Assembly: GCF_009755605.1 (NCBI RefSeq) | Contig: NZ_WPNZ01000035.1 | Span: forward strand, 1-64,000 | Source of the DNA: Streptomyces typhae | Lineage (GTDB): Bacteria; Actinomycetota; Actinomycetes; Streptomycetales; Streptomycetaceae | Length of the DNA stretch: 64,000 nt | Reading direction: 5' to 3' | Part shown: piece after piece, positions 41,795-50,267 of the stretch | Layout of the letters: each line of letters opens with the position of its first letter | How positions within the stretch are numbered: the first letter of the stretch is position 1 | Notes under the pieces: model-generated | The model's database searches: none | What the model was told of the DNA's origin: nothing | Seen by the model: the letters and a program-made list of their open reading frames with translations, nothing else | Made by a program: the position numbers and the translations under genes

Positions 41795-44700
41795 GCCACT
41801 CCCCCGGCCTGGGGTGCGGAACCCGTGTCTCCGGGCAGGGCCTGGCCTGCGCGGATGAGCATGGGGAAGGCGACGACGGTGCCGTCGGCGCCTGCTTCGA
41901 GGTCGTGGGCGTCGATGCCGTCCCAGGCTCCGGGTGCGCCGTCCCACAGGTAGGACGTGCACAGGATGTCCAGGTCGAGTTCGGCGAGGTAGCGGGCCAG
42001 TCCTTCGCGGCCGCGCTCGTCGACTTCCGCGGGAACTTCGTCGAGCGGGACCAGGCGCAGGCCGGTGCTGGTGAAGCGGTCGTAGCTGGCGGCGATGGCG
42101 GCGAGCATGGGGGCCAGGACGACCAGGCGCCGTTCGCCGCCGGACAGGCCGGTGCGCGAGCCCCACTGGCCGGTGACGGGGGTTCCGCCGGGGCCGGGGC
42201 GTTCGACGAGGTAGCGGACATCGACCCAGTTGCGGATGTCGACGGCGGCGGCGAGGCGTTCTTGCATGGTGGAGCCGTCGGCGGCGGCCAGCAGGGACTG
42301 CAGGGCCTGGCCGACTTCTTCTTTCTGTGTGTCGGTGCGTACGGCGTCGCTGATCTTGCAGGACAGCTCGTACACGGTGCGGGTGGCGGCGTCGAGGTCG
42401 CTGCGCAGGTCGATCTGGACTTGGACGCCGACGCCGGAGGATGCCTGGGCCGCCCGCATTTTGCGGTTGACGGTCTTCTTCCAGCCGGTCAGGGCGGCCC
42501 ATGCGGTGCCGATGGCGGAGGGCAGGCGGCCGATGACGAAGTCGCGTAGTGCTGCCGCTTCCGCTGCGTCGAGTGCGGCTTTGGCGCGGACGGCGAGGGC
42601 CTGGGCGCGCTGGGCGGCGGTGAAGGGGTCGTAGTGGGTTTCCGCGTGCGTGAGGACAAAGGTGTCGAGCTGTTCGATGCCGGCGGGCGGGTCGTCGCGG
42701 GCGATGGTCCAGGTCTGGGCGAGTTCGGCACGGACGGCGTCGTAGCGCTCGCCGAGGGTCTTCTTGGAGGCAGTGGGGCGGCGGGCTAGCAACTCCTCTA
42801 CAGCGGTGAGGAGTTCTGCGGTGTCGGTGTCCTGGGAGGTGAGGCTGGCGTCGGCGCCGAGGGCCTGGGCAAGGGGCGGCCAGGCGAGCAGTGCGGTCAG
42901 GTATGACCGGGTGGTCTTCTGCAGGGGCAGGGATTCGTCGAGGCGTTCTTGGGCGGCGATGAGGTCGCTTTCGCACGTGCTGAGGCGTTTTTCGGCGATG
43001 ACTGCTTGTTCTGCGGCGTGTTTGGACTGCTGGTGGAGATCCTTGGCCTGTGCGGTGGCCTGCTCATAGCGGCGTGCTGCGTCGTCGGCGTCTCCGTGGG
43101 ACTGGGCTTCGGTGAGTTCTGCCTGGGTCTCGAGCACGGTGATGTGCATGTCCTGGGCGGTGTGCTGGAGTTCGGCGAGGCGCTCGGTGAGGGCGGCTTC
43201 GTCGGGCAGGGTGTGCACGATGCGCTCGAGCCGGGGCAGCAGCCGGGTGGTCAGCTGGGTTGTGCAGCTGTTCAGCTGCTGGGCGACTGCCTGGCTTGTG
43301 TCGATCAGCTGGGCCACGCCCTCGGGTTCGGTGGGCAGGCCCAGGCTTCGGGCGCGGGTCTCCCAGGCGGTGCGCAGGCGGGTGTGCTCGGCTGCGGCGT
43401 CATCGGCGTGTCGGCGCAGGCTTCGTGCGGTGCCGTGGCGTTCGTGCGCCGTGTTCGCGGTGCGCGAGCGTTCGGCCTCGGCGGTGGTCAGGTCGTCCCG
43501 TGGCGGGAAGCCTCGTCCTTCGGCGCGCAGGGCGTCGCGTTGCTGGCGGCACTCGTCGGCGAGTCGGCGCTCGTTGGCGGCGCTGGTCTCGAGTTCCTGC
43601 GCAGTGGCGTCGAGTTCGTAGGCCCTGACGTGTGCCCGGGCCAGGCGGGTGCGGGCGCCGATGTGTGAGGCGGCCGGGATCCGAGTGCCGGCTGCGCGCA
43701 GGGCGGTAGCGGGGTCTGCGGCGAGGGGGCCGGCGGTGAAGGTCCCGTCGCGTCCGATGACGAGCGCCGGCGTGTCACGGTGTCCGGAGGGGGTGGCGGT
43801 GTCGGCCAGGGCGATGCGCTGCAGGACGGCGCGGGCGAGGTCGGTGTGCGGGTGGCCGGGGGCGATGTTGAGGATGGCGGTCAGGTTGTGCTCTTGGACT
43901 GCCCCTGCGGGGCTGATGTGCCAGGCGTGGGTGGTGGCGCGGCCCTTGTGCAGGTGGGCGCCGAGGATGCCGGAACTGGCGAGGGCCAGCTCCAGCAGTG
44001 CCTTGTGGTCGTCCGCGTCCTCGAGGGCGGGGTGCCATTCGAGCAGGCTGCCGAGCGCGGTGTCGTCCTCGCCTGGCCCGGCCCAGGTGGGGCGGGGCAG
44101 GGGCAGCAGCCGTCCCGAGCGCAGGTGGCGGGCCTCGGTGCGGTGCTGCGTCGCGGTGAGGTCGAGGCTTGTTGCGGTGGCGAGGTGGTGTTGGGCTGCG
44201 CTCTCGTGGCCGGCGGCGAGGGTTTCGCCGATGCGCAGGGCTTGGTTGGCCCAGGCGTTGAGCTGGTCGCGGACCGCAGCAGGTTCTGCGTGGATGAGGG
44301 CATCGACGTCGCCCGTGTCCCACACCGTCAGTTCGTCCCCGTCCAGAGTTGCTTCGTCGTGCAGGCCGCGCAGGGCGGGGTGGTCGGCTGCCCACCGGGT
44401 CACCGCGGCGAGAGCTTGGCGGGCGGCCGAGCGGGCGGCCGCGGTGGCTCGGTCATGGGCCTGGCTGGCTTCGTCGTAGGCGCTCTCGGCGCCGGCTGCC
44501 GTGCGGTGTGTGGTCGCGGCTGTCCCTTCGGCTGCCGCGACGGGGTCGTGGTCACGCAGGACCAGCGTGGCCCGGTCGGCTGTGGAGCGGTGTTCCTGGG
44601 CTCGGGCCCTCCACGTGGCGGCAAGCCGGTCGAGGCCTTCGCGGTCGTGGGTGAGGGTGAGACCGGGGCCCGGGTCAGCAATGCGGTCGGCGACCGGACG

Positions 44701-46035
44701 GGTGACGCGGGCCCGGGGGTGGTGGGCGAGCAGGATCTCCAGTGCCACCGGCTGGGAACCGGCTGCCTCCGCCCCGGCCAGGGTCTCTGCGATGTCGCCG
44801 ATGATGTCATCGAGGGCGTCGTGGCCGGTCTTGGTCTGTGTGCGGGCCTGCTGGGCGGCGGCGTGCAGGCTGTCGTAGCTGCTGGATGCGGCGCGCTGTT
44901 CCGCCCGGAGCCGTTTACGCAGGTCCATGACGTGCCCGTGGGAGCGGTAGGCATCGCTGGTCTCGATGGCGCGGACGGCGGCCTGGGCCTTCTGGTGGGC
45001 GTTCTCGAGCCGTTGGACGTCGCCTGCGGCCTGGTCGGCTTCGGCCTTCGCGCTCTCCAGTAAGCCGGTGCAGAGCTGGACGCGGCGTTTGCGGGTGCTG
45101 GCGTCGTCGTGGGCGTGGCGTGCGGAGGTGTGGGCGGTGCGGGTGACTTCGACGGCGTGCCCGGTCCATACGCGGGCGAATTCCTCAAGGAGGACGGCGG
45201 CGTGTTCGTCGCGTTCGAACGCCTCGCGGGTGGTGTCGGATTCGGCGAGGGCCTCGGCGGTGGCGGTGAGAACGTCCTCGGCCACGCCGGGCAGGGACTG
45301 GCGCAGTGCGTCGGCGGCTGCGGCCGGGGAGACGTCGCCCAGCAGGGTGGGATTGCGCACTTCTCGCAACCGTGATGCGAGAAGCCTCAGTTCACCGGAG
45401 GTGGTGGACCAGATGCGGGCGGCCAGCTCTTCGACGTAGTCCTCGGGCTCGGCAAAGACCCGTCCGCCGGCGGCCTCGACGCGGTCGGAGAACTCCTCAT
45501 GCTCCAGGGCACTGTTGTTGTGGGGGCCGCGCAGCGCCAGGTCCTTCAGCGGCCGACCTGGCACCGTGAAGGGGACGACCTTGACAGCGGGGGTGGAACT
45601 CGGCGAGTACTGCAGCCGGACACCGAAGCTGACAACGCCGCCGACTGCCGCTCCGTCCGGCGTGTCCGATACCGGTTCGCCGGCCGGGGCGGCGAACGTC
45701 AGCCACAGATAGCCGTAACGGCGGCCCTTGGCCGGGGCGCCGTCACTCATCAGGAGCTTCAGCGTGGTGGGCCGCGCCTTGCCGGCGGCCAGTTTGGCTC
45801 CGTTCAGATCGAGCAGGTAGGGCCACAGAGCTTCCAGCGCGGTGGTCTTGCCGGTCCCGTTGGGGCCGCGCAGCAGCAGCCGGCCCGATGCGGCGGGCAG
45901 TTCCAGGTCGCCGTAGCGCCACACGTTCGACAGTCCGGCGCCGACCAGCCGCCAGCGGCCGCCGAAGCGGCCGGCGTTGCCCGACGGTTCCGGCGCTGGA
46001 GGCAGGGCGAAGTCGAGGTCCAGGATGTCACTCAT
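41791..46035 (-). CDS. jetC: JetC-like SMC/MukB-type ATPase, type II Wadjet (TIGR02680-like)
   Basis: The product has 1414 residues. The ATG at 46035 overlaps the jetB stop. Walker A is LLLRGPNGTGKTTALEALWP (about residue 52). Coiled coils dominate from about 310 to 1200 with a break near 650-800. The C-terminal lobe has RTGLSGGERRLVVLAPMLAA (signature) and LRLVPLDEVPAEVDERGREG (Walker B). A TGxP-like segment GDLELPAASGRL precedes the P-loop. It should be the DNA-translocating core of the complex, with JetA and JetB as kleisin and KITE partners. Confidence 0.88.
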   Translation of the reverse strand: MSDILDLDFALPPAPEPSGNAGRFGGRWRLVGAGLSNVWRYGDLELPAASGRLLLRGPNGTGKTTALEALWPYLLDLNGAKLAAGKARPTTLKLLMSDGAPAKGRRYGYLWLTFAAPAGEPVSDTPDGAAVGGVVSFGVRLQYSPSSTPAVKVVPFTVPGRPLKDLALRGPHNNSALEHEEFSDRVEAAGGRVFAEPEDYVEELAARIWSTTSGELRLLASRLREVRNPTLLGDVSPAAAADALRQSLPGVAEDVLTATAEALAESDTTREAFERDEHAAVLLEEFARVWTGHAVEVTRTAHTSARHAHDDASTRKRRVQLCTGLLESAKAEADQAAGDVQRLENAHQKAQAAVRAIETSDAYRSHGHVMDLRKRLRAEQRAASSSYDSLHAAAQQARTQTKTGHDALDDIIGDIAETLAGAEAAGSQPVALEILLAHHPRARVTRPVADRIADPGPGLTLTHDREGLDRLAATWRARAQEHRSTADRATLVLRDHDPVAAAEGTAATTHRTAAGAESAYDEASQAHDRATAAARSAARQALAAVTRWAADHPALRGLHDEATLDGDELTVWDTGDVDALIHAEPAAVRDQLNAWANQALRIGETLAAGHESAAQHHLATATSLDLTATQHRTEARHLRSGRLLPLPRPTWAGPGEDDTALGSLLEWHPALEDADDHKALLELALASSGILGAHLHKGRATTHAWHISPAGAVQEHNLTAILNIAPGHPHTDLARAVLQRIALADTATPSGHRDTPALVIGRDGTFTAGPLAADPATALRAAGTRIPAASHIGARTRLARAHVRAYELDATAQELETSAANERRLADECRQQRDALRAEGRGFPPRDDLTTAEAERSRTANTAHERHGTARSLRRHADDAAAEHTRLRTAWETRARSLGLPTEPEGVAQLIDTSQAVAQQLNSCTTQLTTRLLPRLERIVHTLPDEAALTERLAELQHTAQDMHITVLETQAELTEAQSHGDADDAARRYEQATAQAKDLHQQSKHAAEQAVIAEKRLSTCESDLIAAQERLDESLPLQKTTRSYLTALLAWPPLAQALGADASLTSQDTDTAELLTAVEELLARRPTASKKTLGERYDAVRAELAQTWTIARDDPPAGIEQLDTFVLTHAETHYDPFTAAQRAQALAVRAKAALDAAEAAALRDFVIGRLPSAIGTAWAALTGWKKTVNRKMRAAQASSGVGVQVQIDLRSDLDAATRTVYELSCKISDAVRTDTQKEEVGQALQSLLAAADGSTMQERLAAAVDIRNWVDVRYLVERPGPGGTPVTGQWGSRTGLSGGERRLVVLAPMLAAIAASYDRFTSTGLRLVPLDEVPAEVDERGREGLARYLAELDLDILCTSYLWDGAPGAWDGIDAHDLEAGADGTVVAFPMLIRAGQALPGDTGSAPQAGGVA

Positions 46036-47405
46036 GCAGGGTGTTCCTCCGGGTTCTCGTCGGTCTCGGTCGCACTGAACAGGCCCTGCTGCAGAGGGAT
46101 CGGGGAGCGCTGTGGTGTCGATGTGCCGCGGCGTGAGCGGGTGCGGGCGGTCTTGGGCTGGGCGGTGCCTTCCTCCGCCCAGCGGCCGGTGGTGGGGGCG
46201 AACCACCACAGGGACGTCTTGCCGTCGGCCTGTGGGGTGGTGAGGGTCAGCCGGGCCAGATGGGTGCCGGTCAGCAGGTCGCCGACTTTGCCGGCCAGCA
46301 GGAGGGGATCTTGGACGTGCTCGGCGCTCCAGCCGCCCCGGCCGGAGGCGTTGTCGGCGCCAAATGCCGTCAGCGCTGCCACCACCGCCTCCTCACTCAG
46401 GCCGCGCCAGCCCGGCCCAGGGGCGTTCTCAGCGGTGCCGTGCAGAGCGGCGTGGTCGAGCAGCAGCAGCGCGGCATGGGCGATGGTCCCGGACGCCGGA
46501 AAGGGCATCGGGCCGAGTTCGCTGAAGTGACGGAAGGCCTCGTCGGGCACCACGAAGGCGGCTCCCTCCGCGCGGCGTTCCAGCACAAGCCCGAACGCAT
46601 CGGCCAGCGGACCGCCGTCGTCGCCGCGCACACGCTGGCTCAGCCACTGCGCTTCGGCCTCGTCCAGCAGCGCGGTGTGCACACAGGTGTCGTCCACGAG
46701 CGCGCGGCGCATCCGGCGGGCGGCGTCCGGTTCGCGCTGTGCCTGTTCCAGCCATGCGTGCGGGTCGGCGGCCGGGTCGAGGGTGCCAGGGTTGGCGATG
46801 ACGTAGGCCAGCCGGGTGTGATGGACGGCCAGCAGCACGGGCGCCTGGTCGTCGTGCAGGTAGCCGTCGAGGTCGCCGTCGAGGCGTTCGACAACGCCAC
46901 GGTCGTCGAGCATACGCAGGGCGGCCACGATGGCCCGGCGCTCTGCGATGTCGTGGTGGACGGGCAGTCCTGCTTCGGCAGCGGCGGCGTGGGCCTGGGT
47001 AACCAGGTGTCCAACGGCCGTACGCGGCGGCATCGACTCGGCAGCAGCCAGCAGCATAAAGAACCAGGAGCAGACGGCGGGACTCGGTCCCTGGTCGGCC
47101 CATGCCTGGGGCCGTGGTGGCGGGCTCTTTCGCAGGCGCACCAGGTCACGTTCGATGATCAGGACCCATCCCAACCGGGTGACGGCGGAACGCAGGGCGT
47201 GTTCGTTGCGGCGTACTGCGGCGATGAGTTCGTCGTGGCGGCCGCCGATGAGCCAGCAGGTGGCTGCCAGGCGGCGCAGGAGTGCGGCGGTCTCGGCGTC
47301 GGCCTCAGGGCGCCATGCCTTGCGCCGCCGCGATACAGATTGGGGGGATGCCGCATCTGGTGCAGGTGCCGGCTCGTGTGTGGGGGTGTTGGTGTCCGTG
47401 CTCAT
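46032..47405 (-). CDS. jetB: JetB-like subunit, type II Wadjet (DUF2398/TIGR02678-like)
   Basis: The product has 457 residues from an ATG overlapping the jetA stop. The N-terminal part has LLRRLAATCWLIGGRHDELI and LGWVLIIERDLVRLRKSPPP, helical wing sequences typical of this family, then SWFFMLLAAAESMPPRTAVG. The middle contains AERRAIVAALRMLDDRGVVE, a winged-helix segment. In Wadjet the JetB protein is the KITE-like subunit that binds JetC with JetA. A proline- and arginine-rich tail follows. It is longer than most family members by some 50 residues. Confidence 0.82.
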   Translation of the reverse strand: MSTDTNTPTHEPAPAPDAASPQSVSRRRKAWRPEADAETAALLRRLAATCWLIGGRHDELIAAVRRNEHALRSAVTRLGWVLIIERDLVRLRKSPPPRPQAWADQGPSPAVCSWFFMLLAAAESMPPRTAVGHLVTQAHAAAAEAGLPVHHDIAERRAIVAALRMLDDRGVVERLDGDLDGYLHDDQAPVLLAVHHTRLAYVIANPGTLDPAADPHAWLEQAQREPDAARRMRRALVDDTCVHTALLDEAEAQWLSQRVRGDDGGPLADAFGLVLERRAEGAAFVVPDEAFRHFSELGPMPFPASGTIAHAALLLLDHAALHGTAENAPGPGWRGLSEEAVVAALTAFGADNASGRGGWSAEHVQDPLLLAGKVGDLLTGTHLARLTLTTPQADGKTSLWWFAPTTGRWAEEGTAQPKTARTRSRRGTSTPQRSPIPLQQGLFSATETDENPEEHPA

Positions 47406-49129
47406 GCTGCGCCCTCCTGCCGGGGCACGAAGGGCGATGCGTCGTTGTCAGGTGTGCTCGGACCGGTGTGTGGGGTGATGCGCAGCGTTGCGTGTGCCGA
47501 AGGGTCGTCGGTCGTCGTAGTACCCGCAAGGGCAGCCAGGGCCGCGACGGAAGGACGCTGGCCGGGCCGGTGGAAGAGCGGGATACGTCCGGGCAGGAGC
47601 ACCCGCCAGGTGGGGGCGTGCAGGATGCCTGTACCGGAGCTGGTGTGGAGGAGCGTGCAGGCAAGACCCCCGTTTGAGCCTGTGCGGCGGGGCCCGGTCG
47701 CACCGGCGCGAGCGGCGGCCATCAGCGCGGCGAGGGCTGCTCGGGCCGCTACCTCATCCAGTTGCTGGCCGGGAAGTGCGGCCAGGACCGCGGCGAGTGC
47801 CCTTTGGTGTTCGGCTTGGCGGCGTGCCCGGGCCTCGGCGACCTGGGCCTTGGCCGCGGTGTCGTCGCGTGGTGCTGCACCTCTGCCGCGCGGACCGGAC
47901 CGGCCGACGGTGCGCAGCAGTGTCGGCACCGGCACCTGCGGTCCGCCGCGCCAGGACGGGTTGCGGCCCCTGTCGTCCTCCTCAGCCTGGCCGTAGAGCT
48001 TGCGCCAGGAATGGTCGCCGAGTGCGGCCTGGAAGATCTGCACCCCGATCTGCGGGGTCAGCACCGCCCGAGCCAGGGCCAGGGCACGGCTACGGGTGGA
48101 GGCGGTGCCTGCTGAGGAGTGCAGCCGGCGCAGGTTGGCATGCATGCTCGGCAGCGCCCTCACCAGGCGCAGCGAAAACCGCGCGGCCCGTCCGGTGCGG
48201 GCATCGAACCACGCGTACAGTCCTTCCCAGTCCTCCGCGCGGCCGCCGCGGGAGGCGCTGAGGGCGCCGACAGCGATGAGGTCGCGGGCCTGGGAGGCGT
48301 CAACAGCCGCCTGGGCCAGCAGGGCGAACCACGGCTGCAGCACCGCGAGTGCCGCGGCGGCCCGTGCGGAGCCGGAATCGAGTTCGGCTGCGACGCGGGT
48401 GGCGTAGTCGACCAGCAGGCCCTTGAGGTCGTTGGTGTGTTCCTCATCCAGGTCGAACCGGTCGGCAAGACCGATCAGTGCGTCCTCGGCACCGACCAGG
48501 GCGGCATCGAGGTCGTCGTGGCTGGTGAACACGGCGTTCACGGCATCCAGCACGGTGGCATCGAGGCGATCGGCGTCGGGCTCGCCCGCACCCAGAGCTG
48601 CAGTGAGTTGCTCAAGGTGGGACACGATGCGGCCAAGCGACACGATCGGGATCTCCCGCACGGTGACCGTTCCCGCCAGGACCTGGCGGTAGAAACGCTG
48701 GACGTGCCGGCCCGCAGGGCTGGCGGTGTAGCGCCAGTTCCGGGCCAGGATCTCGGCGTAGCGACGCGCGTGACTGGTGTCCGACCGCACCGAAACAGCC
48801 CCGATGTCCTTCAGCGCGTCCAAGCGGGTTTCCACCAGGCGCGCGTCCAAGCGGAGCCCGGCAGCCGACAGCGCTGTTGCGACCTCACTGACGGTCAGGT
48901 CGGCCACCGACCCTTCCAGCACATCCATGATCGCGATGTATTCGCTTGACTCCGGCCGCACCAGATATCCCACGCTCTTACGCGCATCGGTCACACTGTC
49001 GACTGCGGCCGGCTTCTCTTCTTCTGGTGACACCACTCCCCCATCCACGACGCCAAGGGCGCTTGTCCCGAGCCTCCTTGGAAGGTAGATGCCCCCACTG
49101 ACAGCACCCTGGGAAAAGCACGCATTCAA
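47402..49129 (-). CDS. jetA: JetA-like subunit, type II Wadjet (DUF2397/TIGR02677-like)
   Basis: The product has up to 575 residues. The start is uncertain: TTG at 49129 has GGGAG four bases upstream, while GTG at 49048, 49036 or 49033 would remove 27-32 residues. After a poorly conserved lead, VGYLVRPESSEYIAIMDVLE and ALKDIGAVSVRSDTSHARRY match the winged-helix start of the family. A helical region (about residues 150-400) and a C-terminal wing with ISVPT-like PVPTLLRTVGRSGPRG follow. It is the kleisin-like subunit. The four jet genes form one operon with three ATGA junctions. Confidence 0.8.
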   Translation of the reverse strand: MNACFSQGAVSGGIYLPRRLGTSALGVVDGGVVSPEEEKPAAVDSVTDARKSVGYLVRPESSEYIAIMDVLEGSVADLTVSEVATALSAAGLRLDARLVETRLDALKDIGAVSVRSDTSHARRYAEILARNWRYTASPAGRHVQRFYRQVLAGTVTVREIPIVSLGRIVSHLEQLTAALGAGEPDADRLDATVLDAVNAVFTSHDDLDAALVGAEDALIGLADRFDLDEEHTNDLKGLLVDYATRVAAELDSGSARAAAALAVLQPWFALLAQAAVDASQARDLIAVGALSASRGGRAEDWEGLYAWFDARTGRAARFSLRLVRALPSMHANLRRLHSSAGTASTRSRALALARAVLTPQIGVQIFQAALGDHSWRKLYGQAEEDDRGRNPSWRGGPQVPVPTLLRTVGRSGPRGRGAAPRDDTAAKAQVAEARARRQAEHQRALAAVLAALPGQQLDEVAARAALAALMAAARAGATGPRRTGSNGGLACTLLHTSSGTGILHAPTWRVLLPGRIPLFHRPGQRPSVAALAALAGTTTTDDPSAHATLRITPHTGPSTPDNDASPFVPRQEGAA

Positions 49130-49647
49130 GGAGCTCCCGCTATGCCGTGGTGGCGTGAATACATCTCCCCCTCCTCAGGCGGACGTGATCAAGATCCACC
49201 TCCTGGTCAACTCTCTTACCGCACACCGCCATTAACGTGCTTGAGCTGCATCGATGGCTACGGCAGCAAGAGGGGGGCCGCCCGCGGAATCGGCGCATAC
49301 ACCAGCAGAATCACGGCCTTCACTTCCGAGGGCTATCGCATGATATTCAGCCATGTTGAGGGATAGAGCCCGGGACATAAGCGCAGCCCCGAGGGCGCAC
49401 CCTTCACGCCGGGAGCAATCGATAAAGCGTTCGGCTTTTCGGCGAGTTCGGCATTGCCCTGCCGGGGCGGCCGTTCTCACGGGCTCGGCGCGACAGCCCC
49501 GGGCCACGAACCGCCCGTCCCACACACCCGCCTCGCTCCAGGCCGCCAGGCGCCGCCAGCAACGTCATGCCCGAGCCGAAGCCAGCTCCTGGAGCAGATG
49601 CTCCCACTGGATGCCGGAGTACAGCACGAACCCCCGCAGATACGCGA
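49130..49647. other. Intergenic upstream of jetA
   Basis: No open frame with ribosome binding site and bias is seen. It holds the jetA promoter region and the space after tpg. A 74-codon frame at 49142-49366 lacks coding bias and was not accepted. Confidence 0.4.
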
Positions 49648-49677
49648 GCGAGCCCGGGCCAACTGGTCCGGGCTCGC
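49648..49677 (-). terminator. Hairpin after tpg
   Basis: The arms 49648-49660 and 49665-49677 pair over 13 positions with one G-T mismatch around an AACT loop. It lies 20 bases beyond the tpg stop, where a factor-independent terminator would act. Confidence 0.65.
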
Positions 49678-49697
49678 AGCCTGTTCGGGGTCAGCTT

Positions 49698-50255
49698 CTA
49701 CAGGTCGAACTCCAGGTGCTCAATGTCGGTGAAGCGCACTTCCTCCAGGCTTCCGGCGCGGCGGCCGTTGTCCTGGAAGTACACCTCCTTGAGGGCTTCG
49801 GCGGCGATCTCGTTCAGCTGCTGCTCAGTGGCGCCGCCTTCCTGGGCGTTGAAGAGGCGGGCGGCGTAATGGGGCGGCAGGGCGACGGTCAGGTGCCGGA
49901 TGCGGTCCTGGTCCGTCGTCCCGATCGGCGCGGTGTAGCCGAGGCGGGCGCGGGTGTCGACGACGATGCCGCCGGTGGTCGCCGCCTGCTGCCGGGCCTT
50001 GGCCCGGATCTGCGGCTGCCACCGGGCCTTGACCTCGCGCTCCAGGCGCGCGGCGAGGTCGGTGCGCGGCTTTTTGATCTGGTCCTTCACGTATCGCTCG
50101 ACGGTGCGCTGGGAGATGCGCAGCATCTGGGCGACCGCCTTGGTGCCTTTGAGCTGCTTGACCAGGTATCGCATCTGCGCGGGCGCGCTCTTGGGCGCTG
50201 GGCGGGTGAACGCCTTCTGCACTGCGGCTTCCAGGCTGTCCCCGAACAGGCTCAT
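49698..50255 (-). CDS. tpg: Tpg, terminal protein of linear Streptomyces replicons
   Basis: The product has 185 residues from an ATG behind AGGAGAGGG. The sequence matches known Tpg proteins in length and text: MSLFGDSLEAAVQKAFTRPA, an HTH (AVAQMLRISQRTVERYVKDQ, about residues 40-60), ARWQPQIRAKAR, then TGGIVVDTRARLGYTAP and IGTTDQDRIRHLTVALPP, with C-terminus VRFTDIEHLEFDL. Threonine 114, reported as the residue joined to the telomere 5' end, is present in IGTTD. Tpg is covalently attached to telomeres, primes end patching and is brought there by Tap. It follows tap by 12 bases, so they are one operon. Confidence 0.95.
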   Translation of the reverse strand: MSLFGDSLEAAVQKAFTRPAPKSAPAQMRYLVKQLKGTKAVAQMLRISQRTVERYVKDQIKKPRTDLAARLEREVKARWQPQIRAKARQQAATTGGIVVDTRARLGYTAPIGTTDQDRIRHLTVALPPHYAARLFNAQEGGATEQQLNEIAAEALKEVYFQDNGRRAGSLEEVRFTDIEHLEFDL

Positions 50256-50267
50256 CGTCGCCCTCTC

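Noticed and set aside
42230..42976. Extension of the jetD frame far upstream into jetC
   Set aside because: Protein text upstream of 41794 is arginine- and proline-rich shadow of jetC; the JetD-like start is MSCVLCEGAC.
41791..46209. Longer start for jetC (81 codons-plus frame reaching 46209)
   Set aside because: The extra residues overlap jetB coding sequence and have no family character; the ATG at 46035 makes the usual ATGA overlap.
49142..49366. 74-codon plus-strand frame upstream of jetA
   Set aside because: No ribosome binding site, poor third-position bias and no recognisable sequence.
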